Of a DNA stretch of 64,000 nucleotides, positions 1 to 10,395 are shown one piece after another; position 1 is the stretch's first letter; every line of letters begins with the position of its first letter. Source of the DNA: Adiantum capillus-veneris. Lineage: Eukaryota > Streptophyta > Polypodiopsida > Polypodiales > Pteridaceae. The stretch covers positions 61,968,620-62,032,619 of the forward strand of contig CM043956.1 in assembly GCA_014529385.2 (NCBI GenBank), written 5' to 3'. The notes under the pieces are model-generated. The model had not been told where the DNA came from, ran no database searches, and worked only from the letters and a program-made list of their open reading frames with translations. Both the position numbers and the translations under genes were made by a program.

Positions 1-551
1 CAATGATGCTTTTCAAATCCATGCGGAGAAGAAATCTCCAGCCATCATGGAGAAAGGTAAAGCAAAGGTAAACACTGAAGTATATCAACCTTGCAAGATG
101 TCTTTACTCTTAATGATCTTCCATCAAACTTCCCATGAGACAAACCATCAACAATGCAATGGAATTCAAAATAGGATCATCAGTGTGAGAGGTAACACAA
201 CCACCAGGAGTGGGCACAATCTTAGTTTGCACTGCAAGACCTTGTAGTTTCAAGTGACCAGAGGGCATGGTCTTTTTGAGAAGGACCTCAACTTGTGATA
301 ACCTATATTGGAAGAGAAATGGGGGAAAGTATAAAAGGGTGTGTTTTAGAGGTGGGCACATAAGGTTGGGTACCCATGAAAGCCCGGGTGAATCATAAAG
401 CCTAGCCTCTTCGCTAGCTAAGCATAATTGCACAATAACCCGCCCATTCAGTTTGGAAGGCAATTATATGAGTAGTGACTCCAATGACTTTTGATTTTTC
501 GTTACTTGTTGGTCCTCTGACACTTGAAGTAGCCCTAGTATGCCTAGCACT

Positions 552-1139
552 CTATTCCTCGACATTTTCTCTTGACAATCTCTTGCACGGTGCACCACCT
601 TGGTAACTTGGTGATAACATTTGTACGTGCATGAGTGTGTTGAAAAAGTCCCTCTGATGGAAGAGAGACTCTCCCCAAGCAAGGTCTACAAGTAAGAACA
701 AGGCTTTTGCATCGACAAAATAGAGATTTTCCTCATTTTCTACCTTTCTAATAAGAGGCTCACTTGTCCCACATGCATGGCAAATGGACGTATGGGGATA
801 ATTGGCACCAAGTACCTCGATGGGAGCATCCTTAATTTGGAGAAGGATGTCTCCATGCATCTCTTGTGAGGGGAATCTCTTGTTGATGGCCATATTCATG
901 TGCTCCCCTTTGTAGCTGTGGACGTCTATCCACCGGGAGAGAGGGTTAACACAAGAGCACATGAAGGGGTTGGGAAAACATTTGGAGTAGGTGGAGATGA
1001 AGTGATTGAGGTGGACTTTGGTGGAAAGGGGTAAGCCACCGATGATGAAAATGAGGCGAGAGGGGAGGACGTATTCTTGGACGTATTTCACTGGATATTT
1101 AGCTACTACTGGCTCGTTTGTTATTAAATTCAAAAGCAC
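552..1139 (-). CDS. Unassigned open reading frame, 195 codons
   Basis: I do not recognise this product. It is an uninterrupted minus-strand frame in moderately AT-rich DNA, and a second minus-strand frame of 117 codons follows at 110-463. The middle of the protein has a Cys-His-Cys cluster (ICHACGTSEP) but no complete zinc knuckle. No signal peptide or membrane segment is evident, and I saw no splice signals that would extend it. It could be a remnant of a retroelement gag-like protein or a chance frame. No neighbour suggests a function. Confidence 0.22.
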   Translation of the reverse strand: MLLNLITNEPVVAKYPVKYVQEYVLPSRLIFIIGGLPLSTKVHLNHFISTYSKCFPNPFMCSCVNPLSRWIDVHSYKGEHMNMAINKRFPSQEMHGDILLQIKDAPIEVLGANYPHTSICHACGTSEPLIRKVENEENLYFVDAKALFLLVDLAWGESLFHQRDFFNTLMHVQMLSPSYQGGAPCKRLSRENVEE

Positions 1140-1431
1140 ACTAGATTCCCTCGAATCTCAATGTCACACATTTCTCCCTCGGGGGGTTCACTATGTGTAA
1201 AACTACCATATCACGTGCATTCAAGACATGTTTGTAAAACTCCTTATCTGTAATTTTGTTAGGAATATAATGTACCCTTTTCTTTTAAAATCTATAAGTT
1301 TTTTTCAAATTTGAAAAAATAATGCCCTTCTGTATATATATTTCTGTAAGTTTCAAGCCCTTCTGTTGAACTCACATGATAGGTTACATTTTTATTAGGT
1401 GACCTCCTCGGGATTTCTCCACCTTACAATG

Positions 1432-1780
1432 CCAACGATGGAACTAACTCTCAAAAGAAGGGCGAGATTCGAGTGCAATCACCTGCACGATCATGACTTT
1501 GAGACTATTTGCGTAAGCGGTCCAACACCCGGCCAGTGCTGATGCGGACATCAAACGGCACATTTTAAAAAATGTGAACTGGTGCAGCTCAGCCACCAGC
1601 TCCCCCTGCGCGCATGGCATCCCTCCTTGCCTGTGGTCTGAAGCTTGCACCCCTCCTCGCATGTCATCTGGAGCGTCATGCCCCATTGAGGGTGCCTCGC
1701 CTTTCCTCGCCATCAGTCATCGACTGCTTGCGACGAGATCTTTGCCGATTCCTATTAATAAAAAATTAAACAAGATTGTG
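1432..1780 (-). repeat. tRNA-like (SINE-like) repeat, tandem copy 1
   Basis: First of two adjacent copies with a period of 349 bp. Read on the minus strand, it has an A-box-like stretch (complement of 1522-1535) and a B-box-like stretch around 1466-1476, spaced about as in a tRNA with a long variable arm. This copy has a mutated B box. That arrangement suggests a tRNA-derived, SINE-like origin. No poly(A) tail or target-site duplication was identified, so the element type is inferred. Confidence 0.5.
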
Positions 1781-2129
1781 CCAACATTGGAACTAACTCT
1801 GAAAGGAAGGGCGAGATTCGAACGCAGTCACCTGCAACATCATGACTTTGAGACTATTTGTGTAACCAGTCCAACACCGGGCCAGTGCTGATGCAGATAT
1901 CAAACGACACATATTTAAAAAATCTGAACTGGTGCAGCTCTGCAATAAGCTTCCCCTACATGCATGGCATCCCTCCTCGCCTGTCGTCTGAAGCTTGCAC
2001 CCCTCCTCGCATGTCGTCTGGAGCCTCATGCCCCATCGAGGGTGCCTCGCCTTGCCTCCCCGTCAGTCATCGGCTGCTTGCGAGGGGATCTTTGCCGATT
2101 CCTATTAATAAAATATTAAACAAAATTGG
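1781..2129 (-). repeat. tRNA-like (SINE-like) repeat, tandem copy 2
   Basis: Second 349-bp copy, joined directly to the first. On the minus strand the B-box-like sequence GCGTTCGAATC (1815-1825) is close to the pol III consensus GGTTCGANTCC, and the A-box-like stretch lies at 1871-1884. Both copies end in the same AT-rich stretch. This copy abuts the broken end of the HET-like pseudogene, which suggests that the repeat or its duplication removed the rest of that gene. Confidence 0.5.
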
Positions 2130-2850
2130 GTATCCCGTACTACTAGGGAGAACCAACGGGGGATGGATTTTGGGGAGCCTTTCCAGAAGGTGGAGTGGTC
2201 GGGAGGGGCCATGCTAGGAGGGGGCCGCCAGAGATGGTGCCTTGGCCGACGCCATGCATTACCACGTAGCAGCCAAGGCTGTAGCGGTAGTAGGAGCCCA
2301 TGTTGGCGATTTCCTGGGCCTTCTTGCTCTGCTGCAGCCGCTCCTCCTTCTCCGCTTGATTGATACACAGCATGTCGAGCGCAGCAGCTGCAGCACCTCC
2401 ATAATCTACTGGTAGCACTTCCTGCAGGCGCGCGTTTCTGAAGGCCTCATTGTAGGTGGCTGCATCGTGGGAGGGGGTGCCGCTGAGAGCCGGTTCTGCA
2501 CTTATGTGCCTAGAGAAGTCCTTGAGGGCTTTGCTCCATGTGTGCGAGAGCACGTGGAAATTCCAGCGCTTCTTCCTCGGCCACGAGTTGGGGTTGCAGA
2601 ACCAAATCCCGCCATTGCTGGCGAGAGTGCGCCTTATGTCGATCACCCTCAATGGCGCTTTTCTCTTGGGCATGACATAGGCAGATGGATTCATTTGGCA
2701 TGGTAGTAAGCGCCTACCTGTCTTCCTTTGGCAAACGCCAAGAGCACATGCTGCCAGCAGCAGCAGCAGAAGCTTGCGCCATAGGTAGTTTACAAGGTCA
2801 GACAACGCCATTATTACCCAGAAAGCAAGCTTTGTTTTAATTGCCCACAT
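2130..2850 (-). pseudogene. HET (heterokaryon-incompatibility-like) domain protein, truncated
   Basis: The minus-strand frame from the ATG at 2850 has a hydrophobic membrane-anchor-like segment at residues 8-38 and a basic linker. It then shows the three hallmarks of a HET domain (PF06985): FHVLSHTW at 98-105, LDMLCINQ at 158-165 and IANMGSYYRYS at 181-191. HET domains act in non-self recognition and cell death in fungi; plant homologues have no settled role. The open frame closes at 2143. The neighbouring frame continues with RWFSLV, resembling the next conserved HET segment, so a frameshift is likely before the gene is cut off at the tRNA-like repeat. The ATG at 2850 is preferred over 2904 because 2866-2904 belongs to the adjacent tandem duplication. 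The domain call is good; loss of function is clear from the truncation. Confidence 0.6.
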
Positions 2851-2865
2851 TGTCTGCCTTTTTAA

Positions 2866-4177
2866 GAAAATCCCCCTCTTTGCACGTCCTGCCTTCCTCC
2901 TCACATACCACCTGCCTCACATTGTGACATTACTATTTGCCTAATTTTCAATGATCGATCATGGCTTCCCTAAACACCAACTAAATCCCTCTTTCATAAT
3001 CTTAAATGTGGTCTAGGGGTCTCTCATAAATTTAATAAAAAGGAGGGCTTTATTTCAAGTCTTCTCTACATAATTTATTGGAGACGTCCATGCTTACAAA
3101 TCACCATTGCTATGTTGATTGATGCAAATGGCACTCAATTGTTTTAACACCAACTCCTCACTTCATGTAGCATCACCTTCTGATTTGTATACAAAGTCAA
3201 TACAATTCCCTTTCTATGCGAGTACTCTTGATGTGGTTGATGCATGCGCAACCAAATAGCTATCTTTTCAATCTCGAGGAAGAAATTTTAGTCAAGTCTT
3301 TATAAGGGATGGCTCTCAAGATAGTAGAAGATGACCCAAGGAAAGGAAAGGATGGTACCAAAACTTTATTACTATCCATTGGAGCTAGGATAAGGATTAA
3401 GGCTATAGAGCTTGAAGTTCACTATCTAACACAAGGTCCCTCGAAGAGGATTGAAGGCCCATCTCACTATGGTCACATGGTTTGACAAAATAAGCTTTTT
3501 TTGGCCTGCTCTAGGTTTTGTGCAAACTTTGGAAACAATGATGGAGTTAATGTAATTGACATTGTGAAGAGGGACAATAATTACTTTCGTGCTTGAAATT
3601 TGTAAAATGACCATTTTGATTATGGAAAAAGGTTATCAGAGTACATACACTTGAGGTAAGTAGGGAGATGCACAAGTGTTGCATGGAGAATCCTACTCCT
3701 CATTCATTAGGTGAATGCCTTTTTGAAGATTATAACCAATGTGTACAAAAGTTCAAGTAGAGGATACCACGATTGGATATATATAGGATGCCAATTAATT
3801 CAATCGTAAACAAGGTAGTGAAGTAAAAGAGGAAAAAAAATGTTTCCTTGACTTTAGCTTTCTCAAATCCCTTGAAGAATGAGAAATAGTCATGATTTCC
3901 AAATTGGTTAACCAATTCTTTAACAATAGAATGCAACTCTAGGAGATGGCACATAAACAAGGATAGTTGTTGTGTCTAGCCATCCAAAGATATAGCAATC
4001 GCCATATTAGAGAATAAGAAGATGGTAGCATAAAGACACAAGGAGAAGAAGAAGGTAAAGGCCATCATCAACAAAATGTGCAACGTGGATAACAAACAAA
4101 ATAGATTTGATGAGTAGTAAAAACAACTCATGGTAGACCTCACAAAGATGAATTAGAGTCCGATGGAAGTGGCCAAA
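2866..4177. repeat. 1.3-kb tandem duplication, unit 1
   Basis: First unit of a large direct duplication. It starts with a purine/pyrimidine-biased stretch ending AAATCCCCCTCTTTGCAC and continues through about 1.3 kb that recurs from 4178 in the same order and orientation. The units differ by many substitutions and small indels, so the duplication is not recent. No coding motif is recognisable; open frames in it are short and not conserved between the units. Confidence 0.75.
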
Positions 4178-5450
4178 GGAGAAAATCCCCCTTTTTGCAC
4201 CTCCTCCCTTCCTCCTCACAAACCATCTGCCTCATGTTGTGACATTACCATTTTCCTAATTTCCAATGAGAGATCATGGCTTCCCTAAACACCAACTTTC
4301 CCTCTTTTCATAATGTTAAATGTAGTCTAGGGGTCTCTCATCAAATCAAGAAAAACGAGGGTCTTCTGAGTATACTACTGCTTTATTTCAAGTCATCTAT
4401 ACATAATTTGGTGACATCCATGCTTACAAATCACCATTGCTATGTTGATTGATGCAAATGGCACTCAGTTGTTTTAAAGACGACTCCTCACCTGATGTAG
4501 AATAACCTTCTTATTAGTATCAAAGTCAATACAATTCCCTCTCTGTGTCAGTCCTCTTGATGTGGTTGATGCATGCGCAACCAAAGAGCTATCTTTTCCA
4601 TCTAGAAGAAGAAGTATGAGTTAAGAATTTATGAATATTGGCTATCAAGATATTGAAAGAGGACTGGGTCTCAAGAAAAGGAAAGGATGGTACCAAAACT
4701 TTATTACTATCCATTGGAGCTAGGATAAGGATTAAGGCTATAGAACTTGATGGTCACTATCTAACAAAAGGTCCCTCAAAAAGGATTGATGGCCCTTATC
4801 ATTGTGGCACATGGTTTGGAAAACATAAGCTATTCCTGGTCCACTCTAGGTTTTGTGCAAACTTTGGAGTTATTGCAAACATGTTTCACAATGATGGATG
4901 CCATTGTTAAGAGTGACAATAATAAGTTTCGTGCTTAAAATTTATTAATGACCATTTTAAGTATGGTAAAAGTTTATTTGGAGTACATACACTTGAGGTG
5001 AGTAGAAAGATGCACAAGTGTTGCGTGAGGAGAATCCTATTCCTCATTAGATGAAGGCCTTTTTCAAGATTATAACTAAGGTGCACAAAAGTTCAAGTAA
5101 AGGATACCACGATTGGATATATATATAAGATGCCAATTGATTCAATCGTAAACAAGGTAGCGAAGTTAAAGAGGCATAAAAAATGTATTGGTTAATAAAT
5201 GCTTCAATAATAGAATGCAACTCTAGGAGAGGACACACAAACAAGGAGGGTAGGGTTGTTGCATATGGCCATCCAAAGATATAGCAATGACCATATTAGA
5301 GAATAAGAAGATGGCAACAAAAAGACACAAGGAGAAGAAGAATGTAAAGGCCATCATCAAGAAAATGTGCAACATGGATAACAAACAAAATAGATTTGAT
5401 GAGAAGCACAAACGACTCATGGTGTGCCACGCAGAGATGGATTGGCCAAG
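4178..5450. repeat. 1.3-kb tandem duplication, unit 2
   Basis: Second unit, collinear with 2866-4177. It contains a 90-codon plus-strand frame at 4638-4910; the matching segment of unit 1 (about 3309-3590) is broken by changes, so this frame is probably accidental. The duplication ends near 5450, where similarity to unit 1 fades. Confidence 0.75.
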
Positions 5451-6264
5451 GAAAAATAAAGTTTAAAGGAGCAACAGGATGTTATCCTAAGACAAAGCTG
5501 AACACTATGTATTAAAAGTGTCTATCCACTACATAAGTTTGGACCACAAGTCTAGATTAAAGGTTAAATTGGAAAAACTACTTTGCAAAAGTGATTGTTA
5601 AAGTGTGCACCAATGAATGTTTCCTATATAAGTTTTGTAATGTGGTACATTATAATGTTCATCTTAGTTTTTACAAGTTCCAATTTGAAGTTGCAATGCT
5701 AGGTTATGATCCAAGAACAATACTCTATAATTAGAAACGCCTCTAGAAGCCTTGGGTGTCCAAGCATTTCCAACTAAGACTCTAATTTTAAATGGTAACT
5801 TGTAAATGTGAACGACACTTTTTGAGCCAATAGTAAGAGAGAGCTTTGGCAATGGAGTTCTTCTTGTTAGTATATACTCAATGCCACCTCTCAACATTAT
5901 TTCATATTGATGGATGGTGTACACTTGTAAGGCTCTCGTTATGAGGAGATGCCATAAATGCACATTATTGGTTGGACTCTTGCTTGAATGCCAAAGTGGT
6001 TATTGTTCAAATCATTGGTGATACTATGATAATTTTAAATGCAATCATGGATCCTTGGAATATTCCCTTTGAGAGATAGTTAATATTTGTACTCTACCTA
6101 GGTAGTGAATGGTTGGACAATGGTGGGTGATCAATGAGTTGATGGATGGGGTGCCCACATCCATGCTCACTCAATGCTACTTGAGCGGTCAATGATGGAT
6201 GCACCTACCTACCATCCTTGCACAACACTATTGATGGAGGACATTGCTTTGAGCCAAGGTATTG
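5451..6264. other. No recognisable feature
   Basis: AT-rich DNA without a convincing reading frame, repeat or signal. It separates the tandem duplication from the 3' remnant of the copia element. Confidence 0.5.
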
Positions 6265-7232
6265 TAAATCATGTGTAGGAGCTGTTGTGTGGTCAGTGCA
6301 AGAGAGGGACAATCATGCATGCTAAATTTTTTATATGCAACCATTGGGATACTCAATGTGTTCCCCCCTTGCATATTAAAAGGTTTCAAGATCTTATGAA
6401 TATACTCTTCCTACCAAAGTTCAGGTATGCCATGTTTGCGATCTCTCTTGATACACATACCAAGAAAGTGATGTGTATCACTCAAATCTTTCATAGAAAA
6501 CTTCTTGCTTAAGGCATCCTTGAGAAGTGCAATATCATCTTTTGACTTCTTGGCAATGAGCATATCATCCACAAAATGAAAATGATAAGGGAACCATTGT
6601 TCAACCTCTTTGTGTACAAGCAATGATCCTCTTGGCTCCTTATGTTAACCTGGGACTGAATATACTTATCAAACTTGATGTACCTTTTCCTTGAGCCTTG
6701 CTTTAACCCATACAAATATTTCTTGAGTCTACACACCAATTTTTTTGTGTTGGCTTCTCAGGCTTTATCGCAAAACCTTCTGGCTATTTCATGTAGACAT
6801 CCTCTTCAAGATCCCCATGAAGAAAAAATGCTATCTTCACATCCATTTGGACCAATTCCATGTCCTCGATGGATACTAGACCAAGCACAAGATGCGATGT
6901 AGTCATCTTGACACCAAGAGAAAAGATTTCATCAAAATACATGCCTTTCATTTTCTTGAACCCTTTTACAACCAATCTTGCCTTATACTTAGGCTTGGTA
7001 TCATCTGTCGTGTACTTCTTGTACACCCAAGTTTCAATTCTATCAATTTCCAAGTTTCATTTTCTATGATCAAGTTATACTCAGATTGCATAGCCTCTTC
7101 CCACTTCACGTTATCGTCCATTTGAATGGCCACTTTGTAGCAAGTGGGTTCACCGGAGTTAGTGACTAGCAAGTAGTCCAACCCTGGTTCAAAATGCTCA
7201 GGTGCACAAGATGTACGAGTAGATCTCTGAAG
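6265..7232 (-). pseudogene. Decayed Ty1/copia reverse transcriptase (3' part)
   Basis: The minus strand encodes, in several broken frames, the core of a copia reverse transcriptase. Recognisable pieces are YKARLVVKGF, LVQMDVKIAF, CRLKKYLYGLKQ, the catalytic-site remnant FVDDMLI near 6560, and the segment after RT that normally leads to RNase H. Stops and frameshifts occur throughout, so it cannot be functional. The RNase H part and 3' LTR are not visible beyond about 6265. The reading order continues with the integrase remnant at 10396-12173 once the inserted element at 7233-10390 is removed. Confidence 0.75.
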
Positions 7233-7554
7233 TGTAAAGTGTGATCTTTGTCCTAAGGTGTGAGTCAAGGAGAGGAGAGTGGATTTATCCCACATACTAT
7301 GGAGCAAGGCTGTAGAGCTACTTAAAGCTCATTTCATGAATGAATAAACAACAACTCCATTTTGCACTACATGCTTGTCTATGGTGAGCTTGTGCTAAGC
7401 TAAGTCAATACTCAAGATTGTGTTTATGAGTCCAAGCTAATTCTATCTTGGAACCTAATTCACTTGAGTGATAACCTTGCTTACACACACACTCACACAT
7501 TGACGCTATGTTTCTCTTTCATCCACCCTAGCTAGCACGATCCAATTCCTAACA
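7233..7554 (+). repeat. 5' LTR of the gag-only element
   Basis: It begins TGTAAAGTG and ends CTAACA, matching the copy at 10067-10390 along its whole length. It contains short AC-rich stretches near its end. No clear TATA box is visible. Confidence 0.9.
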
Positions 7555-7556
7555 TT

Positions 7557-7570
7557 TGGTATCAGAGCCA
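7557..7570 (+). other. Primer binding site, initiator Met-tRNA
   Basis: TGGTATCAGAGCCA lies 2 bp inside the 5' LTR. This is the standard plant copia primer site complementary to the 3' end of initiator methionine tRNA, and it fixes the orientation as plus. Confidence 0.9.
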
Positions 7571-8149
7571 TGGTGTGCTAGCTAGGATTTCATTATGCAT
7601 TAGTGTGTGTTAATCATTAGCATCTCCATTAGATGGATTAGCATTTCATTATCACGGCCCATTAACATTCTTCATGACTAGTTGCATCTCACTAATTAGG
7701 CCTTAATCTAGTTGTGTGTGGGCATGTCCTTGGCACACCCAAGAGGCCACTACCCTCCATGGCTAGATAGGTTTGATTAGGGAGAAGATTAGCATCCAAT
7801 TTTTGCATTTCTAAGTCACTTTTGTGTCAATTTTTTAGTGATTTTGCACCTCCAATCTATCTCTCCATTTTTGCAATTTCCTAACAACATTAACCTCATC
7901 TCGAAGTACTCGACGCAAGATCTCCGTAGAGCCTTCAAGCTCTGCAAACTGAGTGCGAGAACTCCATTAAAGCTATCCCCAATCTTGCCTAAAAATAGGT
8001 GTGTGTGTGTGAGTTTGTGTGGGAAACTGCCTGCCGACTTCAACTTAACAATTTCTTTTTTTGAGCTCTTCCACAACCAAGTGTGTGAGTCTTGTTGGTT
8101 AGCCCAAAATAGCTATACTATTCTTGGGTTGAAGTTCCGGGGTCAATCC

Positions 8150-8750
8150 CTTGGCTAAGTTGGGCAACGTGGGCGGACACGAGTCGGATCTCCAATCGGC
8201 TTTTTGGGAGGAATCGGGTCCGCTGGGGTGGATTCCCACAAGCGGCGGTGCCTTGCTCAAAAACTTTCCCTTCGGCGCTGTCGGCTGCCACGCGTTCCTG
8301 CTCGCCTGCCTGCGATATCCGGAGCATACCCGACCCCTCGTGGGGCCCCGCTTCCCACGTTGCCTCAAGTTTTGAGGGTTTTAAGCCCCTGCTCCCACCC
8401 TGTGCACCGAGATAAGCCCCTGTTGGGCCCCCCTCCCACGGCACTGCCTCAAGGGCTTTAAGCTTGCCTTGAGCACCGGTTCCCACACTGACTCCTGGCC
8501 TCAAGTAAATCTCCTAGGGCTTTTTAAGCCCCCTTTCCCACAGCCTGCTGCTCCAAGGCAAACTTCCAAGAGGCCCAAATCTTGCAAGCTCAAGGCCCTA
8601 CTCCCACCAAACTGCAGCAGAGCAACCAAAGGTCTCAAGAGTTGAGCATCTCCACCAGCTTTGACAGAGGCATCTCCAAGCCAAATACTCCAAGGTAAAA
8701 CAAAACCGTGAAGGGTGACTTCACCTCGAGTGAAGAGGTACTTCACATTT
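8150..8750 (+). repeat. GC-rich leader with degenerate internal repeats
   Basis: This part of the untranslated leader is much more GC-rich than its surroundings. It repeats variants of TCAAGGGCTTTAAGCCCC and CTCCCAC four or five times. Each variant can form a small stem (GGGCTTTAAGCCC is self-complementary). Open frames across it on both strands are a by-product of composition. It may act as a packaging or dimerisation region, which is inference. Confidence 0.5.
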
Positions 8751-8970
8751 CATTAAGAAGATATTAAAATTTCAAATCTTGCAACCAAGCACAACATTTG
8801 GAAAATAAAATATTTCTATCATCAATTGTGCACCATGTAAAGAGACAGACACTGGCTAGGAGAGTCTCCTAAGCTAAGACCCCTCTATTGGCACAAATAG
8901 GGGACAAGGGAATAGAGAATTCAAAGGGGAGGGATTTCATACTTGGAAAACAAAGTTAAGAGGTTATCTT

Positions 8971-9819
8971 ATGAAAAAATGTTTGTGGTTTGTCATTAGC
9001 ACTGCATTAGAGCAACAAGCCGAACCCGATGGAGTGCACACTAGGGCATCTACACTCATAGCAAGTGCACAGAATTTGGCCAAAGATGAACAAGCATTGG
9101 GAATTATCATAACTTCTTTGCATGATAACTATGTGCATTTCATAGATGAATGTAAGCATGCACATGAAGCCTGGCATGTCCTAGAAAGTAAGTTTGGAGC
9201 TAGGGCCAAAAGAAGCAAAGTTAGTCTTAAAAGACAGCTTTACAAAGTTACTATGATTGAAGGGGAGGACATTGCTAGCCTAGTGAACAGGCTTAAGAGC
9301 ATTGTCACACAGCTCACTTACATCCAAGTTGAAGTACCAGAAGATGACAAAGTGGCCATACTTTTAAGTACACTTCCACCTTCTTATGACCACTTAGTCA
9401 CAATTCTTGAAGAAAAAGAACTAGCACCACCATTCCAAGATGTCATCAACTCAGTCCAAGCAGAAGAAAGAAAGCAAAGAGGTTCACTTACCTCATCAGG
9501 AGGAGTTTTCATTGCAACATCTTCAAGGGGAAGATATTCGCCATCAACATCAACAAATGGACGAAAGTGTTATGAATGTGGAAGAATGGGACACGTAGCG
9601 AAATATTGCTACACAAACAAACCTTGCAACAAATGTGGTAGGAAGGGACACCCTCCTTCTCAGTGCTACTCAAGTGGAGGCAGTAGCAGTGGAGAAAGAA
9701 GCAGCAGTAGAAGCAACAACAGAAGCAACGAAGGCAAGATAACTGACAGAGGATCAGCTCACATAGTAGAAGACAAAAAGGATGAAGACGAAGGTAGCAT
9801 TTGGGAAGACCCATTTTGA
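8971..9819 (+). CDS. Copia-type gag (UBN2-like domain with two zinc knuckles)
   Basis: An intact 282-codon frame encoding a nucleocapsid-type protein. The N-terminal 150 residues look like the copia gag UBN2 family (ALGIIITSLHD, AHEAWHVLESKFGA, LSTLPPSYDHLV). Two CCHC zinc knuckles follow, CYECGRMGHVAKYC from 9568 and CNKCGRKGHPPSQC from about 9624. The tail is rich in Ser, Asn and acidic residues. Gag similarity (HTWKTKLRGYLM) continues upstream in frame to about 8890 without an ATG, so the annotated ATG probably removes the first 25-30 residues of the ancestral protein. The product would package element RNA in the cytoplasm. The stop at 9817 is followed by non-coding repeats, not by pol. 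Confidence 0.85.
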   Translation: MKKCLWFVISTALEQQAEPDGVHTRASTLIASAQNLAKDEQALGIIITSLHDNYVHFIDECKHAHEAWHVLESKFGARAKRSKVSLKRQLYKVTMIEGEDIASLVNRLKSIVTQLTYIQVEVPEDDKVAILLSTLPPSYDHLVTILEEKELAPPFQDVINSVQAEERKQRGSLTSSGGVFIATSSRGRYSPSTSTNGRKCYECGRMGHVAKYCYTNKPCNKCGRKGHPPSQCYSSGGSSSGERSSSRSNNRSNEGKITDRGSAHIVEDKKDEDEGSIWEDPF

Positions 9820-9857
9820 AGATGCAAACTCTCTACTTGTAGGGGAGGACTTTTTCC

Positions 9858-10022
9858 AGTGTGGATACCAGCTTATCATCCTGTGTGGACATCACCATCC
9901 TTTGTGGATCTTTCTTGTGTGGATTTTACCATCCTGTGTGGATATCACCATCCTTTGTGGAATTTATTTTCCTGTGTGGATATCACCATCCTATGTGGAT
10001 TTTGTTAACTTGTGTGGATCAT
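9858..10022 (+). repeat. Short tandem repeats after gag
   Basis: About eight degenerate copies of an 18-24 bp unit built around CCTGTGTGGATATCACCAT lie between the gag stop codon and the 3' LTR. They are probably part of the 3' untranslated region of the element RNA. Confidence 0.7.
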
Positions 10023-10055
10023 GCATCTTCAGTATCTTGTCTTAGTTCAAACCTC

Positions 10056-10065
10056 AAGGGGAGGA
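10056..10065 (+). other. Polypurine tract
   Basis: AAGGGGAGGA lies one base before the 3' LTR. This is the expected plus-strand primer site for reverse transcription. Confidence 0.8.
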
Positions 10066-10066
10066 T

Positions 10067-10390
10067 TGTAAAGTGTGAGCTTTGTCCTAAGGTGTGAGTC
10101 AAGGAGAGGAGAGTGGATTTATCCCACATACTGTGGAGCAAGGCTGTAGAGCTACTTAAAGCTCATTTCATGAATGAATAAACAACAACTCCATTTTGCA
10201 CTACATGCTTGTCTATGGTGAGCTTGTGCTAAGCTAAGTTTATACTCAAGATTGTGTTTATGAGTCCAAGCTAATTCTTTCTTGGAACCTAATTCACTTG
10301 AGTGATGAGCTTGCTTACACACACACACTCACGCATTGACTCTATGTTTCTCTTTCATCCACCCTAGCTAGCACGATCCAATTCCTAACA
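10067..10390 (+). repeat. 3' LTR of the gag-only element
   Basis: It matches 7233-7554 with about ten substitutions and a 2-bp difference in a CA run. It is followed directly by the TGAAG target duplication. Confidence 0.9.
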
Positions 10391-10395
10391 TGAAG

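Larger units (their letters stand above)
7233..10390 (+). mobile_element. Complete gag-only copia-type LTR retrotransposon (TR-GAG type)
   Basis: A 3,158-bp element bounded by two LTRs of 322 and 324 bp that start TGTAAAG and end AACA. It is flanked by the perfect 5-bp target duplication TGAAG (7228-7232 and 10391-10395). It has an initiator-Met primer site just inside the 5' LTR and a purine tract just before the 3' LTR. The only protein gene is gag; no protease, integrase or RT motif is present, so it must use enzymes in trans. It inserted into the pol region of an older copia. The LTRs differ at roughly 3% of positions by eye. Confidence 0.9.

Noticed and set aside
8099-8746. Several open frames in GC-rich DNA
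   Set aside because: They lie in the untranslated leader of the gag-only element and overlap on both strands without motifs.
9858-10022. CRISPR-like array
   Set aside because: Units are adjacent degenerate tandem repeats without unique spacers, in a eukaryotic element.
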